DNA of 64,000 bases, from NCBI GenBank assembly GCA_026315105.1, contig CM048744.1:974714221-974778220 (forward strand), written 5' to 3'. This document shows positions 40,192 to 50,549 of this stretch, in pieces (position 1 is the stretch's first letter; the number at the start of each line of letters is the position of its first letter). The translations under genes and the position numbers were made by a program. The DNA is from Locusta migratoria. Lineage: Eukaryota > Arthropoda > Insecta > Orthoptera > Acrididae. The notes below the pieces were generated by a model. That model did not search any database and had not been told where the DNA came from. It worked only from the letters and a program-made list of their open reading frames with translations.

Positions 40192-40900
40192 CTTTATTAT
40201 GGCTTTTGCGTACAGTCACCATACAGCCAGCGGTTATTACATTGACAACACTACAATAGAATTGAGATTCTTACAATGTGTAGCACGATATTAATAAGTA
40301 TCTCACATCATACAGCCTCAGAATGAAAGTAGAAAAATCATATGTACAAGACATAAAACAATACATACTTAACAGTACGAGTGACATATGTAATACAATG
40401 AAGGTGTAAACAGCATATGACCATATGAGAGGTGCAAAGACAAATAAAAGTCAAAATATAATATAAAATTACTTATGCAGTTTCACGCTGTGCATGTTCA
40501 AGTTAAACACACTAGCTCTAAAATTAGAGCTGTATGCCGGTGACTTTGAGGTAGTCCTTCAGTAAACTGTACTTAAACTTGTCGAATCCCTGAAGGAAGA
40601 CAGTGACACTTGTGGGGAGAGGGTAACCCCTCGCGACTAGCTTTCTGTAGAATACACTTTGTGCGGACGTGTACTTGGTGCATGCCAGTATGATGTGGTT
40701 GAGATCCACCACTGCCGTAGCATCTTTGTCGCAATGCCGAGAAGCGATGACTTTCAAACGGTGTAGGTGGGGAGGGTAACATCCATGTCCCAGTCTCATC
40801 CGAATGATAGACGTTGCATGACGTCTACTGAGCGTCATCGATGAAAACCGTGGTCGTGAGGAGACATTCACACGCAGGCGCGAAAGGCGCACGCATTTAG
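40027..40900. repeat. Repeat X, copy 1, interrupted by LINE C
   Basis: Left part 40027-40111 (ACTCGGCACTATCTGTTGAT, GACGTCATAGACGCACTC); right part 40866-40900 (TTCACACGCAGGCGCGAAAG). The second copy (41512-41566 plus 42661-42785) shows these two parts are adjacent in the original, so 40112-40865 is an insertion. The outer end GTGTGAAACGGGCTTAGG in copy 2 looks like a transposon terminus, but the superfamily is not clear. Confidence 0.65.
40112..40865 (-). mobile_element. LINE C (I/R1-like), C-terminal end with (TA)n tail
   Basis: The reverse frame 40892-40524 contains RRHATSIIRMRLGHGCYPPH, VVDLNHIILACTKYTSAQSV and a KDYLKVTGIQL end. That is the segment seen at the C-terminus of I/R1/Jockey-type LINEs that carry RNase H and an H...C knuckle (from 'RLRxGH..P.HL' on). 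The element's 3' end is the (TA)n run at 40112-40190. It is 5'-truncated at about 40865, inside repeat X. Confidence 0.68.
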
Positions 40901-40905
40901 AGTTC

Positions 40906-41088
40906 CGACCGCGGTGGCCGAGGGGACTGAGGCGCTCCAGTCACGGTCGGCACGGCCACTACGGTCGGGGGTTCGAATCCCCCCCTCAGGCATGGATATT
41001 TGTGTCGTCTTAGCTAGTTCCTAAGTAGTTTGTAAGCTTAGGGACTGATGACCCCGTAGTTAAGTCCCATAAGCTATACAAGCATTTA
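40906..41088 (+). mobile_element. tRNA-derived SINE, family S1
   Basis: Forward S1 (head ACCGCGGTGGCCGAGG, B box GGTTCGAATCC). It starts at the inner edge of repeat X and runs into the palindrome at 41085; no duplication found. Confidence 0.85.
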
Positions 41089-41226
41089 CGTCTAACATAT
41101 CAGTTGACGACATAGCTACATACAGGTGATATTATCTGTTGTCATACGAAGTCAAACTCTGCGTATGACAACAGATAATATCGCCTGTATGTAAGCTATG
41201 TCGTCAACGGACATGTTAGACGTAAA
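41085..41226. repeat. 142-bp palindrome
   Basis: Arms of about 63 bp from TTTACGTCTAACAT to ATGTTAGACGTAAA, with a loop of about 14 bp near 41150. Only a few mismatches. It lies between an S1 SINE and an unassigned frame. Confidence 0.85.
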
Positions 41227-41511
41227 TGTAATGTACATTTCACAAAAATACTGTTTTGAACTTGCTAACAGCACTGAACATGGTTTCTTGGAGAACCGAA
41301 ATCGATTTGCCTGGATAAAGCAAAAGATTTTATGGCTAATGCTGCTCCTTTCATTATTGATAAAAGTGATTACGTGGCCGTTGAGCACACCCCTCACGAT
41401 AAAGGAATCCAATTTAAAGGGAATCCTTTTAGGTTGATGGTCTGGAGGAATTCCCTCACAACATACCTGCGAACCATCAAAATCCGTTGGTACCATACTT
41501 GGTGTTCCCCT
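41227..41511. other. Unassigned stretch
   Basis: The frame 41332-41601 begins MANAAPFIIDKSDYVAVEHTP and reads like protein, but I recognise no domain. It is adjacent to repeat X, so it may be part of the transposon that left the palindrome. Confidence 0.3.
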
Positions 41512-42785
41512 TGTCAGATATTAGAACTCCGCACTCAGCACAATCTGTTGATTATTGACGTCATTTGCATATACATGGGATACTCTGCAAATCACATTTA
41601 AGTGCCTGAACCACCGTTATACTATTTTATCTCCCATTACATTCTCGAATAGCGCGCGGGAAGAATGAACACCTGAATCTCTCCATTCGGGCTCTGATTT
41701 CTCGTATTTTATTCTGATGATGATTTCTACCTATGTAAGTGGGAGTCAATATATTTTCGCTTTCGGAGGAGAATGTTGGCGATTGGAGTTTCGTAAGTAG
41801 CCCACGCCGCAGCGATAAGCGCCGTGGTTGTAATGATTCCCTTTCCAGATCCTGTATCATTTCCGTAACGCTGTCTCCCCTGTATCGTGAAAATACCAAA
41901 CGAGCTGTCCTTTTTTGGACTCTTTCGATGTCCTCCATCAAACCCACCTGATAAGGATCCCACACTCGGCAGAAATACGCGAAGTGAGTGCGGACAAGTG
42001 TAGTGTATGCAGTCTCTTTAGTGGTTCTGTTGCATCTTTTTTAAGCGTTCTGCGGATAAAACGCAGTCTCTGGTTCGCCTTTCCCACGACATTATCTGCG
42101 TGTACTTTCCAGTTTAAGTCTGATGTAATGGTCATTGCTAGGTATTTTGTGGAGTTTACGGCCTTCACTTTTGATTGATTTATCATGTGAACAAAGTTTA
42201 ACGGATTTCTTTTCATACTCATGTGGACGACTGCACACTTCTGATTATTTAGAGTAAATTGCCAATTTTTACACCATGGTGATATCTTATTCAGACCGTT
42301 CTGCAGTTGGTTTTGATCTTCAGATGATTTTACTAGACGGTAAATGACGGTGTCATCTGCAAACAACCTATGACAGCTACTTAGATTTTCCCCTAAATCG
42401 ATTATGTAAATAAGGGACAGCAGAGGACCAATAACAGTACCCTGTGGAACGCCGGATATCACCTCTATTTTAGCCGATGCCTTTTCATCGATTACTACGA
42501 TTACTACAACCTGTGTCCTCTCTGACAGGAAATCTGCTATCAAGTCACAAATTTGGGGCGATATACCTTAACCACGCAATTTGATCAAAAGCCGTTTGTG
42601 AGGTACGGTGTCAAAAGCCTTCTGCAAATCAAGGAATACGGAATCTATTTGCGAACTCTTGCCATAGACGCACTCGCGCTGCGGTAGGCGGCTGATTCAC
42701 ACGCAGGCGCGAAAGGCGCACGCATTCCGAGTAGTCGATTTTCGGCAGATAGTCGCTCGTGTGAAACGGGCTTAGGGAGCGGTTG
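41512..42785. repeat. Repeat X, copy 2, interrupted by LINE B
   Basis: Left part 41512-41566, right part 42661-42785, ending GAAACGGGCTTAGG. Copy 1 gives the empty-site sequence GACGTCATAGACGCACTC, so the LINE B insertion point is known within a few bases (about CAT duplicated). Confidence 0.68.
41567..42660 (-). mobile_element. LINE B (CR1/Jockey-like), good coding remnant
   Basis: Reverse frames: 42543-41938 holds FLSERTQVVV, SGVPQGTVIGPLLSLIYIIDLG, LFADDTVIYR, NNQKCAVVHMSMKRN and VHADNVVGKANQRLRF; 41965-41627 holds WDPYQVGLMEDIERVQKRTA, RLVFSRYRGDSV and the C-terminus. Truncated at the 5' end within the KAFDTVPHKRLL region. It is a close relative of the copy at 8772-10113. Confidence 0.87.
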
Positions 42786-43019
42786 TGCGCCTCGCCGTAG
42801 CACACGCCCCGCGGGCGCGTGTCGTCAGCGCTGCACGCGCGTGTCAGCCTGGCCGTGCCATTAACCAGTGTAAACACAGCGGCCGGCCATTGTGGCCAAC
42901 GTTAATGGAAGTCGGCCGTGCGCCAAGGTGTGGCCTCAAACAGCGCGCCCACGGAAATACACGACAGGTGGAGGTGGACGCCTGCCCTCAGCAGAAGTCG
43001 CCAAGTGCAGCATCTCCAC
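42786..43019. other. GC-rich unassigned stretch
   Basis: CpG- and GGCC-rich sequence between repeat X and the hAT-like element, including GCGGCCGGCCATTGTGGCC. No domain or known repeat. Confidence 0.35.
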
Positions 43020-43027
43020 GTAGCGAG

Positions 43028-44524
43028 TAGAGGTCTGCACGTCGCTCGGTTGCTCGCTCGAATCGCGAGATACATGTCGTTCTATGACAGTCCGGCAGGT
43101 GTCGGTACTGCAGCTTGCGACAAGGCGTGTGGCTGCGCTCGACTTCCTGCACGCTCGTTCGAGCGGGGCACGCTCGACCGGCCCGACCGTCCACACTGCC
43201 CGCTCGCCACTCGGTCGCCTACAACAAAGCCACTCGAGTCCAAGGCGAGTGTCGGGAGCAAACTAGACGCTAGAGAATAAATCCTGACTGCGAAATTTGG
43301 AATACAAGTTATTAAACGTGATTAATATAAAGTTTCTGTGCTAAGATGATTTACTAAATGAGTTATCCATGATAATTCTTTCTTTCTTGTTCACATTTTG
43401 TGGACTGTTAGTGCCTGTTTAGTGGTAGGTGTTACTTGTCGTCTTAACGAGCAAATAATTGTATTTTATATCCATTCCTCTTATCACTCTCAAGTCCTGG
43501 AATACTTTGTCGGTCTTTTATATTAATATTAAATATACGATATTGATGTACACCCGTTAGGTTAGTTTTGTGCATCTCTCTGTTGCACCCCGTTAATACA
43601 CATACCCGTAGCATTTTGGCACTGTGCGTGGTTGCTGCGCCTCTACCTTTTCCGAGTGGGTCCTTAACGGGAATTTTTCCAATTGCAACAATCATATATG
43701 CCCACTGTCGCTATCGTCTTTCTTATCTACATAATAAAGAACGCATGCAAGCTTTTGCGCAATATATAGGATCCGCCCTTTCCTCCGTCGTCAGGGTCAT
43801 ATGCCGGTCTAATGCTCATATATCTGGTACCTGTTTTAAATCCTCTTATTCCAATTGTTTACATTACACAGCTGTACGAATATATGGTGCACCTGCTATT
43901 TCAATGATTTCTGTATTATATTTACTTAGGGCCGTCTGAAGTATGTCACAAGGTTGCACCAGCCAAAAGAATGAACTGCATGTTTTCAGAATTGCTGGAT
44001 AAGAGATCGGCCTAGGTACATTCCAGGGGAAATGACAATTAGGTGGACAGATACCCATAAAGTAACCAATTTCTTGTGCAAAAAAAAAATTGTTTTGATT
44101 TATCGAAGTTGAATCTGTGAAATTTGTCTTTTATCAAAAGATACATTCATACCAAAAATCATTACGATAGCTTCACTAAGCTCTAAGCTATCGCCATTTT
44201 TTCTATTTTACCCCAATTTTGGAGGGGCCGTTTCACCCCTTAAATATGTTTTTCCGCAGCTTAAAAATATTACGTGTCCCACAGTTTTTCATGTATTATA
44301 ACATATGCAAATTTCATAAAAATCGGAGAGTGACACTTGGGTAGGTTTCCTTGTGAGCACAGCGGCAGCGCCACGCTGTGCGGCCTGTGCCCGCGCCGCC
44401 CCACGCAGCCTCGTTCGAGTGTCAACACGCTCGCTCCGAGCGTAACACACTCGGCGCGCCACCGCCGAGCGTTGCGCACTCGACCGAGTACGAGCGAGCG
44501 AAACCGGCGATTTGCAGACCTCTA
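43028..44524. mobile_element. hAT-like non-autonomous transposon, 1,497 bp
   Basis: Ends TAGAGGTCTGCA and (reverse) TAGAGGTCTGCA, followed by CGCTCGGTTGCTCGCTCG-like text on both sides. The 8-bp flanks GTAGCGAG (43020-43027) and ATAGCGAG (44525-44532) differ at one base. The TAG-type ends and 8-bp duplication fit hAT. No transposase found: the longest inner frame (43568-43939) has no hAT or BED motif. The two terminal 250-bp portions are GC-rich, the middle AT-rich. Confidence 0.8.
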
Positions 44525-44532
44525 ATAGCGAG

Positions 44533-44706
44533 GACCCAACAAGACTTCGGGAGTCCCCTGCGTTGCTTCCCTGCTCTCCCGATCATCGCCTATCTAAAGC
44601 GTCTGGTACATGATAGCGGAAAAAATGGCGCAAAATACACCAGCTGAGGCTCCTATAAACCCGAGCAGAACTATCCGCCATTTTTTCCCCAAGCTGTGGG
44701 AGTTAG
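44533..44706. other. Unassigned spacer
   Basis: Short GC-moderate stretch before the PIF/Harbinger-like TIR; no feature. Confidence 0.35.
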
Positions 44707-44771
44707 GCCGGTATTACACTATCAAATTATTTAATTAAAAATGTTCAGTCTCTGTTGCAACATTTTATTAT

Positions 44772-44812
44772 CCAATGACGCGTTTCGCGCTGTTAGGGCA
44801 TCGTCAGACTGG
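44772..44812 (-). ncRNA. Hammerhead ribozyme-like motif (palindrome ACGCGT)
   Basis: The reverse strand reads CCAGT, CTGACGA, T, stem II GC..GC (two central mismatches), GAAA, ACGCGT, C, ATTGG. Stem I is 5 bp including one G-T pair. Its core is identical to the right-arm copy. Confidence 0.68.
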
Positions 44813-45079
44813 AAAAATACAAATGTTTTGTTACAGTCCGTGTACCTGGCGGGCAGCGAATCTAATGTGGCTAAGGTGAGTAAATTTGAAAATTCAGACA
44901 CTTGGGCGGAGATGGAGCCACAGAGCTATTGTGACGCAACAACACAGTGACCAACGGTGCTTTCCAGTCATGTGTGCGTACAGGGTGATATATAAAACGA
45001 TGCTTTATGCGTTTTTCCTCATTATTTGTATTTTTTGTAATTTATTATGTACTTGTATATTTTGTTTATGTGATATATT

Positions 45080-46680
45080 TGCATTGTCCTGCTAATTTCC
45101 ATATACGTCAAAAATATTGTAAATGTAGTAGACACGCTGGGTTAGCAAGGGCTTTGCTATTGTATAGAATCATCTTTGAGTACGGAGTTTTTTATCGCTG
45201 GTAGCGCAGAGGCGCACAGCGAGGAGTCGTTGTTGAGTAGTAGCGGCGGACAGACGGTGCGCTCAGTGGTGTACGGCAAAAGTACATGGATTGGCACTAG
45301 TGGAGGAGACGGCGAAGAGGCAATATTATTTATTCATGCGGCCACAGCTCAAATAATTAATAAATGCATCAAGAGGAATGCTGTGGGCCCTAAATTGTAA
45401 TTAACTTTCGTCGCCAAGAAGAGCCTGTGTTTGCCAATTGTTAAGTGCCAACAGTCTTCAATCAGCAGCACCACGTCGCACATCAAATTCAGTAAGATCT
45501 GTCCAGTTTGTCTTAGCATGTTCAGCTAACCAGCGTATTAGTGATGATTGTTCAATAGCGAACACTGTTATTTGTGGACCTGTGTTTACAAATCATTACC
45601 CACAGTCATTGTCCAGACAGGTTCCTTCATCATCCATTGTTTTTTCGAGGATATTCACAAAGTTATAGATAACTAAAAATCAGAGTCATTAAAGACAATG
45701 TGACAGTCGTTAATAAAAAAAAAATGTGTTCAGAAAAGTATTACTAAACGTAGCTTATGCCAGTGTTGCTGATCAATAAGTTTGCTAAGTTGAACGAAAC
45801 TGCTAGATTAACTTTCAATTTCAAAAGATATTTCAATAACAGTGTAAAAGATTAATTGTTTTCCACTGCATATTATTTTGAGGTAAAGTTTGTTTTAACT
45901 TGCAAGTACTGACTAGTGAGAATAGTAATTGCTTACAAGTGTTTGAATGCTAATAATTCCTGGTTAAAGATAGCGCAAAAGTTAATCAGAAGGTTAAATG
46001 GTTCTTTTCTAAATATTCAGTGTTAGCACGACAAGTCATTAATTAATTTTTTGAGCTTGTCATTAGTATAGTTAATAGTTCAGTTACAAATTGATTATTG
46101 CTAAAGCGCATGGCATACTCACTGTAGAATAAGTTCTGGTACGTATATAAACAATTAATTATTTGAAGCTGTAAATAGTAAGTATTAAGGTGAGAGTTTT
46201 GCATGATTTGCTAAATGTTGCATTTGCGCGGCTATGGCTTGCATTTCGCTGTCTTACAATGAACCCTGTGTTAGTAAACTATTTCTCCGTAATTAGTACA
46301 TTTTCAGTGTCTTTTGTACCGGATTTGATGCACATACTGTGATTCACGGCCCACCCAAATTTTACGTAATTTTTCACGTTTGTTGATTAATTCTGCTATT
46401 ATTGACATCCCACCAAATTATTTGCTCGTACAACGAGCTGGCGACCGTAAATCAATAATTTTTCACTTTTTCCAAATTAATCCCTGTGTTCCGTTTGTTC
46501 CGCATTTTATCATTTAAACTTTAATCTTTTTATTCCAAATTTTACTTCCCACTTTCTTTATTCTTATCGATCGTTGTTGTCTACCAAAGGTGCAGCAACG
46601 TTCCGGTTATAGCCTCCACTACATCATCGGCCTCATTACCGATAGCTTTTCCAACAAATTTAGATAATTAGGCACACGGG
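45080..46680 (+). mobile_element. Possible LTR retrotransposon remnant (LTR and primer-binding region)
   Basis: Long non-coding, moderately AT-rich sequence ending around CAACGAGCTGGCGACCGTAA. TGGCGACCGT resembles a tRNA-primer site placed right after an LTR. I cannot find a matching second LTR or any gag/pol text, so this stays tentative. Confidence 0.3.
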
Positions 46681-46824
46681 TCATTTTTCTAATTATCATA
46701 TACTAATAGCTCTGTGGCTCCATCTCCGCCCAAGTAAGTCTGAATTTTCAAATTTACCCGCCTTAGCCACATTAGATTCGCTGCCCGCCAGGTACACGGA
46801 CTGTAACAAAACATTTGTATTTTT

Positions 46825-46865
46825 CCAGTCTGACGATGCGCTAACAGCGCGAAACGCGTCATTGG
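46825..46865 (+). ncRNA. Hammerhead ribozyme-like motif, intact (palindrome ACGCGT)
   Basis: CCAGT, CTGACGA, T, stem II GCGC-TAACA-GCGC, GAAA, ACGCGT, C, ATTGG. Stem II is a perfect 4-bp hairpin here, whereas its partner has lost it. One of the best copies in the window. Confidence 0.78.
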
Positions 46866-46906
46866 ATAATAAAATATTGCAACAGAGACTGAACATTTTT
46901 AATTAT

Positions 46907-48123
46907 TCAACACTGTTGCTGCACCACCACCATCATGGAATGGAATGAAATGTATCAAATTATTTGTCAAAGAATTGCACAAAGAAAAATTGGACGTAGT
47001 GTAATGGGAACATCGTCCAATATTTCATCCAATCTAAGGTCTCTGCCTAGATTTGATCAAAGAAATCGCTCGTCTTCTGTTTCCTGCAGTGAGAAATGTG
47101 ACCGCTTGGAGCGCTAGTAGTATACAGCTTCCTTGCCACTACAGCTGTTTTATTTGGAGCTTAAATATCTGACATTACTTGGACATAACGTTCGTATTCG
47201 TAAACATGGCTAGTAGTAGAATGTTTTTATAGTGTTTTCTAGCAACAACAAAATTTAAAAAAATCAGATGGGGCGTTGTATAACAGGTGACAAGGCCAAT
47301 TCACACTGTCCGTCACGTCAATTCGCGTACCCCAATACCCTGCGGCAAAAGTGAGGTTGAGTTACAATCCGTGATGTAAAAAAGCCATTATATACTATCG
47401 GAATTGAAGAAGTAATACCCCTAAATCTTAATACGGCCGAAGCACATTTTATTATGTATGATTTTGGCAACGTGGTGTGCGAAGTTCTGGGAAATGAAAC
47501 AACTTTCAAAACATCTGTTTGCAAGCGAATCTATGTACATATAAATACGTTAGCCAATTTTTGTAAAGAAATAAGTAGAGCCTATTTACATTATCAGCAA
47601 TGTTTCCCCCCTTACATTGTTAATAACGTCATAAACAATTTAGATTATCCTCTTTGTCAGTGCTCACATTTTCCATTTAAAACGTTATTTAATGAAACTT
47701 GCTTTATCAACTTAACAATCTTATTCGTATACACTGTTGGAGTAAGCCTTTTTGTTACTCTATTGCAAACTGTGAAGGATGAAGAGCGACAAAATAATTA
47801 GCAGTGAACAGCCTGGCTGTTCTACCGACGGCATAAAAAAGGAAAATCCTCCCGGTCCCGTAACAAATTTTATTTATCTCGCTCTGACACCCACGGTTTC
47901 ATCCAAGTGCGTTTCCTTTTCTTTTTTTCCTCCTCCTCTTCTAAATGCAGACACAACGCAACTGTAGTATAAACAATAGCTGAGCATTACACCGCCATTT
48001 TGAAACAAATTTGACAAAATATTGGATGATAGTGTAATACCCCCTTTTGCGTTTCATCCAATTTCTTTGCCAAAAATATGACCAATATTTCATACGATTT
48101 TTTCGTCCAATTCTTTGTCCAGT
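46907..48123. other. PIF/Harbinger interior, not recognised
   Basis: Contains the 115-aa frame 47454-47801 (MYDFGNVVCEVLGN start), hydrophobic in its last third, with no domain I know. It also has short GTCCAATATT motifs near 46990-47030. Possibly non-autonomous filler. Confidence 0.3.
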
Positions 48124-48149
48124 AATTTGATAGTGTAATACCGGCATTA

Positions 48150-48370
48150 GCATGTTCCGGACGAAGCTCACGCGTTACCTCGCGTTTCATTCAACTCGCT
48201 CACACTCGCAAACCATTCACTGTATCAACGCGAAACTATCACCTATGTGTTCGTTAAGAACTACACTACGTTTTCATTTTAGTTTTATTTATGGCAATAC
48301 TTTATAAACAGCATATACTGATGGTTCAAAGAAGTTTCGGGCGTGCAGCCGCATAAAGTTTACTTCTTTT
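48150..48370. other. Unassigned spacer
   Basis: No feature recognised. Confidence 0.3.
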
Positions 48371-48406
48371 AATATTTCGGCTGAGTACCATCCAGCCATC
48401 TTCAGA
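48371..48406 (-). ncRNA. Hammerhead-like motif, single copy
   Basis: The reverse strand has CTGAAGA, T, a perfect stem II GGCTG/CAGCC, GAAA, then ATATT. Stem I does not pair convincingly and the 3' palindrome is only ATAT. No inverted partner within several hundred bases. Confidence 0.45.
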
Positions 48407-48518
48407 GAGAGTCGAAGACTGGCGCTCCAGCACGTGCTTCGTGCTTATAAACGCGCGGGCCGCGCTACTGCGCATGCGGCCACAGATCAAACAAGGCGCC
48501 AAAGACGTTACTCGGCGG

Positions 48519-48920
48519 CTAGGACTAGAACCTCCATCGGGCATGGATGTTTGTGTTGTCTTTAGCAGTGGCGTAACTATGGGGGGAATGAGGGGGATAC
48601 AACCCCCCCCCCCCCAGAATCCGAAAAAAAAAAAAAAAGAGAGAGAGAGAGGGAGAAAGCAATCTGGTAAAGGTAAATATTTGAAACTTCCGGTGTTTTA
48701 CCGTAAGGGAGTGAATTAGTTCCTTCAACGGGAGTGGTAGATCTGTCTGGAAACTGACTAAAATTTTGTTCGGCAAGCAGATCTATCCCCCCCCCCTCCC
48801 CCAAAGCCAAGTCCTAGTTACGCCACTGGTCTTTAGTATAAGTTAGTTCATAAGTAAATTGTAAGGTTAGGGACTGATGATCTCGCAGTTAAATCCCATA
48901 AGCTTTACAAACACTTGAAC
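48519..48920 (+). mobile_element. S1 SINE tail, split by a hAT MITE
   Basis: S1 text from about 48519 (AGAACCTCCATCGGGCATGG) to GTCTTTAG, resuming at 48829 and ending AAACACTTGAAC. The tRNA-like head is truncated. The interruption is the MITE at 48566-48828. Confidence 0.85.
48566..48828. mobile_element. hAT MITE, 263 bp
   Basis: TIRs CAGTGGCGTAACTA and (reverse) CAGTGGCGTAACTA, and the exact 8-bp duplication GTCTTTAG at 48558-48565 and 48829-48836. Both ends continue into C/G runs. No coding sequence. A textbook non-autonomous hAT element. Confidence 0.95.
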
Positions 48921-49713
48921 TTTTTCTTTCGTTGTACGATTTTTTACCTCCAAAATAAATTTGGCTGATATCTCTGCTCCTTCTTGCTGTTACGTTTTCG
49001 ATAGTCATCGGCGTACAGGTCTATTTTGTAATGCATATTCACGGCTCTCTCGCCGCGGCTTTCCTGTTTAGCTACCTTAGCTGTTGAGCCATCGAATTTC
49101 GGGTATGTAGCCGCAGCCCGAAATTCAATAACCAGTCTTTCAACCGCCGAAACTTGAAAATTTACATCTTTGCTGTTGTTCTTTATAATCAATCTATTGA
49201 CCCCCCTCCCCTAAAATTACAACCTTCTCTCAAACCGAAACATTATAAGCGAAAAGCTGAAAAGTTATCAAATTCTACGCAAATACCGTCGGCATCGGTC
49301 ATAAATACAGTCCACATCGGATTCAAAGTCGTAATTCCCGACATGACACTATAATGACGTCGAAAGAATCACCGGAATACAAATGACAGCTTTGTCAATT
49401 CACCGCCTACTATACTCGCGTCATCTGTAGTGAATTACCTGTCTGATCACGATACTTACGCACACGATATAACTGTAAAATCACTGCAGGTACTCTACGC
49501 GTACAATGCTGCAAAGTTCAGTTTTCAATTATGTACGTAACAAAATGGGGCGCAGCACCAGACGACTTCTTGAAGACGAGTCAGTGAAGCAGATAACTGT
49601 TAAATGAAAAAAAGCAAGGAATTGAAAATAAAAAATAAATAAAAATGGCTGTTCAAATGCAATAGTATGAAATGTCTTAATAACCAAAGTGGTTAAAATT
49701 CGAATATGTCGCT
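48921..49713. other. Unassigned stretch
   Basis: No domain or repeat family recognised. Contains two C-rich runs and an inverted pair of CCGAAATTC (reverse near 49095, forward near 49119); short, and not evidently mobile. Confidence 0.35.
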
Positions 49714-50130
49714 TTGGCATTACGTAGTGCGTCACATCCCCCTAAAAAATTCAAAGCTGTGTCCTCAGCAGGCAAGGGGATGCTCACCGTCCTTTCCGAC
49801 GTCCGGGGTGCAGTACTCGTAGAATTCATCGAGCACGAAAAGTCCATGAACAGTTACGTGTACTGTGAGACACTCCGTAGCCTGAGCAAGTCATCAAGAA
49901 CAAACGGCCTGGGCTGCTCAAAGTGTAGCGCTCAAGTTTATGTGGGAACTGCTTGAGCATCCACCCCACAATCCGGACATGTCGCCCTGTTTGGTCCGTT
50001 CAAAAAACATCTCAGAGGGAAGCGCATCAGCTCGAATGACGAACTAAAGGCCGTGGTACAGGTCTGGCTCTTGTCACGGCCACGGGAATTTTGGGAACAG
50101 GGAGCCATTAAACAGTGCTATAGTTGAGCT
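49714..50130 (+). pseudogene. Mariner-like transposase remnant
   Basis: The frame reads KKFKAVSSAGKGMLTVLSDVRGAVLVEFI (first catalytic D in LSD), then NSYVYCETLRSL. After a frame loss near 49950, HPPHNPDMSPC is followed by text like the third catalytic region, and the AVVQVWLLSRPREFWEQGAI tail. Several changes inactivate it. The flanking TIRs are not visible. Confidence 0.68.
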
Positions 50131-50244
50131 GAGGCCTCTGGTGAATACTCTCGAATACCATTGTACCCACAGTGTCGTTTCGTACGTTTCCATTTGAACA
50201 CCCCTCGTGGAAAGTTCCATGAAGAATATTTCAGAGTGTTGTAC

Positions 50245-50545
50245 ACTTTTCCGGTGCGCCTCGATTGCACAGTGGTAGAGAGCCAGACTACAAATCCAAA
50301 GGTCGCGGGTTCGATCCCCGCCAGGTCCAAGGATTTTTATCTGTCACTTTCCACTTCTTTCCCCTCTGGCAGTATTGCTCATGTGAAAAATACCGAGTAG
50401 CACCGTGGTTCGGAGCCCACGTTAAACTGTATGTCACCCTATAACTGGCTGGGTAAGTCAATTCGAAGGTCGGAGGAAGGCAACGGCATACCACCTACAA
50501 ACAGGACCATGGCTAGTAAAGCCCTGTGGTGTTCAAACCAATCTT
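50245..50545 (+). mobile_element. tRNA-like SINE with GGCAACGGCATACC tail
   Basis: The tRNA-like part (TTGCACAGTGGTAGAGAGCC, B box GGTTCGATCCCCGCC) is followed by a T-rich linker and the tail GGAAGGCAACGGCATACCAC and AAAGCCCTGTGGTGTTC, a pattern known from several insect SINEs. The anticodon loop appears degraded, so it is not a tRNA gene. Confidence 0.68.
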
Positions 50546-50549
50546 AGGA

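Larger units (their letters stand above)
44737..46906. mobile_element. Hammerhead-bearing fold-back enclosing LTR-like sequence
   Basis: Inverted arms of about 200 bp (about 44737-44935 and 46705-46906) from AATGTTCAGTCTCTGTTGC to its reverse, each with a hammerhead-like motif. The 1.77-kb interior contains CTGGCGACCGTAAATCAATA at about 46438, which resembles a gypsy-type LTR/primer-binding boundary, so an LTR retrotransposon fragment may sit inside. Confidence 0.68.
44707..48145. mobile_element. PIF/Harbinger-like TIR element, with a nested fold-back
   Basis: Perfect 22-bp inverted termini GCCGGTATTACACTATCAAA(TT) at 44707-44728 and 48124-48145. A TTA occurs at each flank (44703-44705 and 48147-48149), which would fit the 3-bp TWA target of PIF/Harbinger. 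The inner right part (47999-48123) repeats GTCCAAT/ATTGGA text typical of such MITEs. The left part is cut by the hammerhead fold-back at 44737-46906. No transposase or SANT-type domain is evident between 46907 and 48000. Confidence 0.68.

Noticed and set aside
40037..40294. Frames with a Tyr/Ile run
   Set aside because: They are (TA)n microsatellite translated in frame.
42936..43280. Long overlapping frames in GC-rich DNA
   Set aside because: GC-rich sequence lacks stops by composition; the region is the end of a hAT-like element.
50245..50335. Possible functional tRNA gene
   Set aside because: Acceptor and anticodon stems do not pair; a SINE tail follows.
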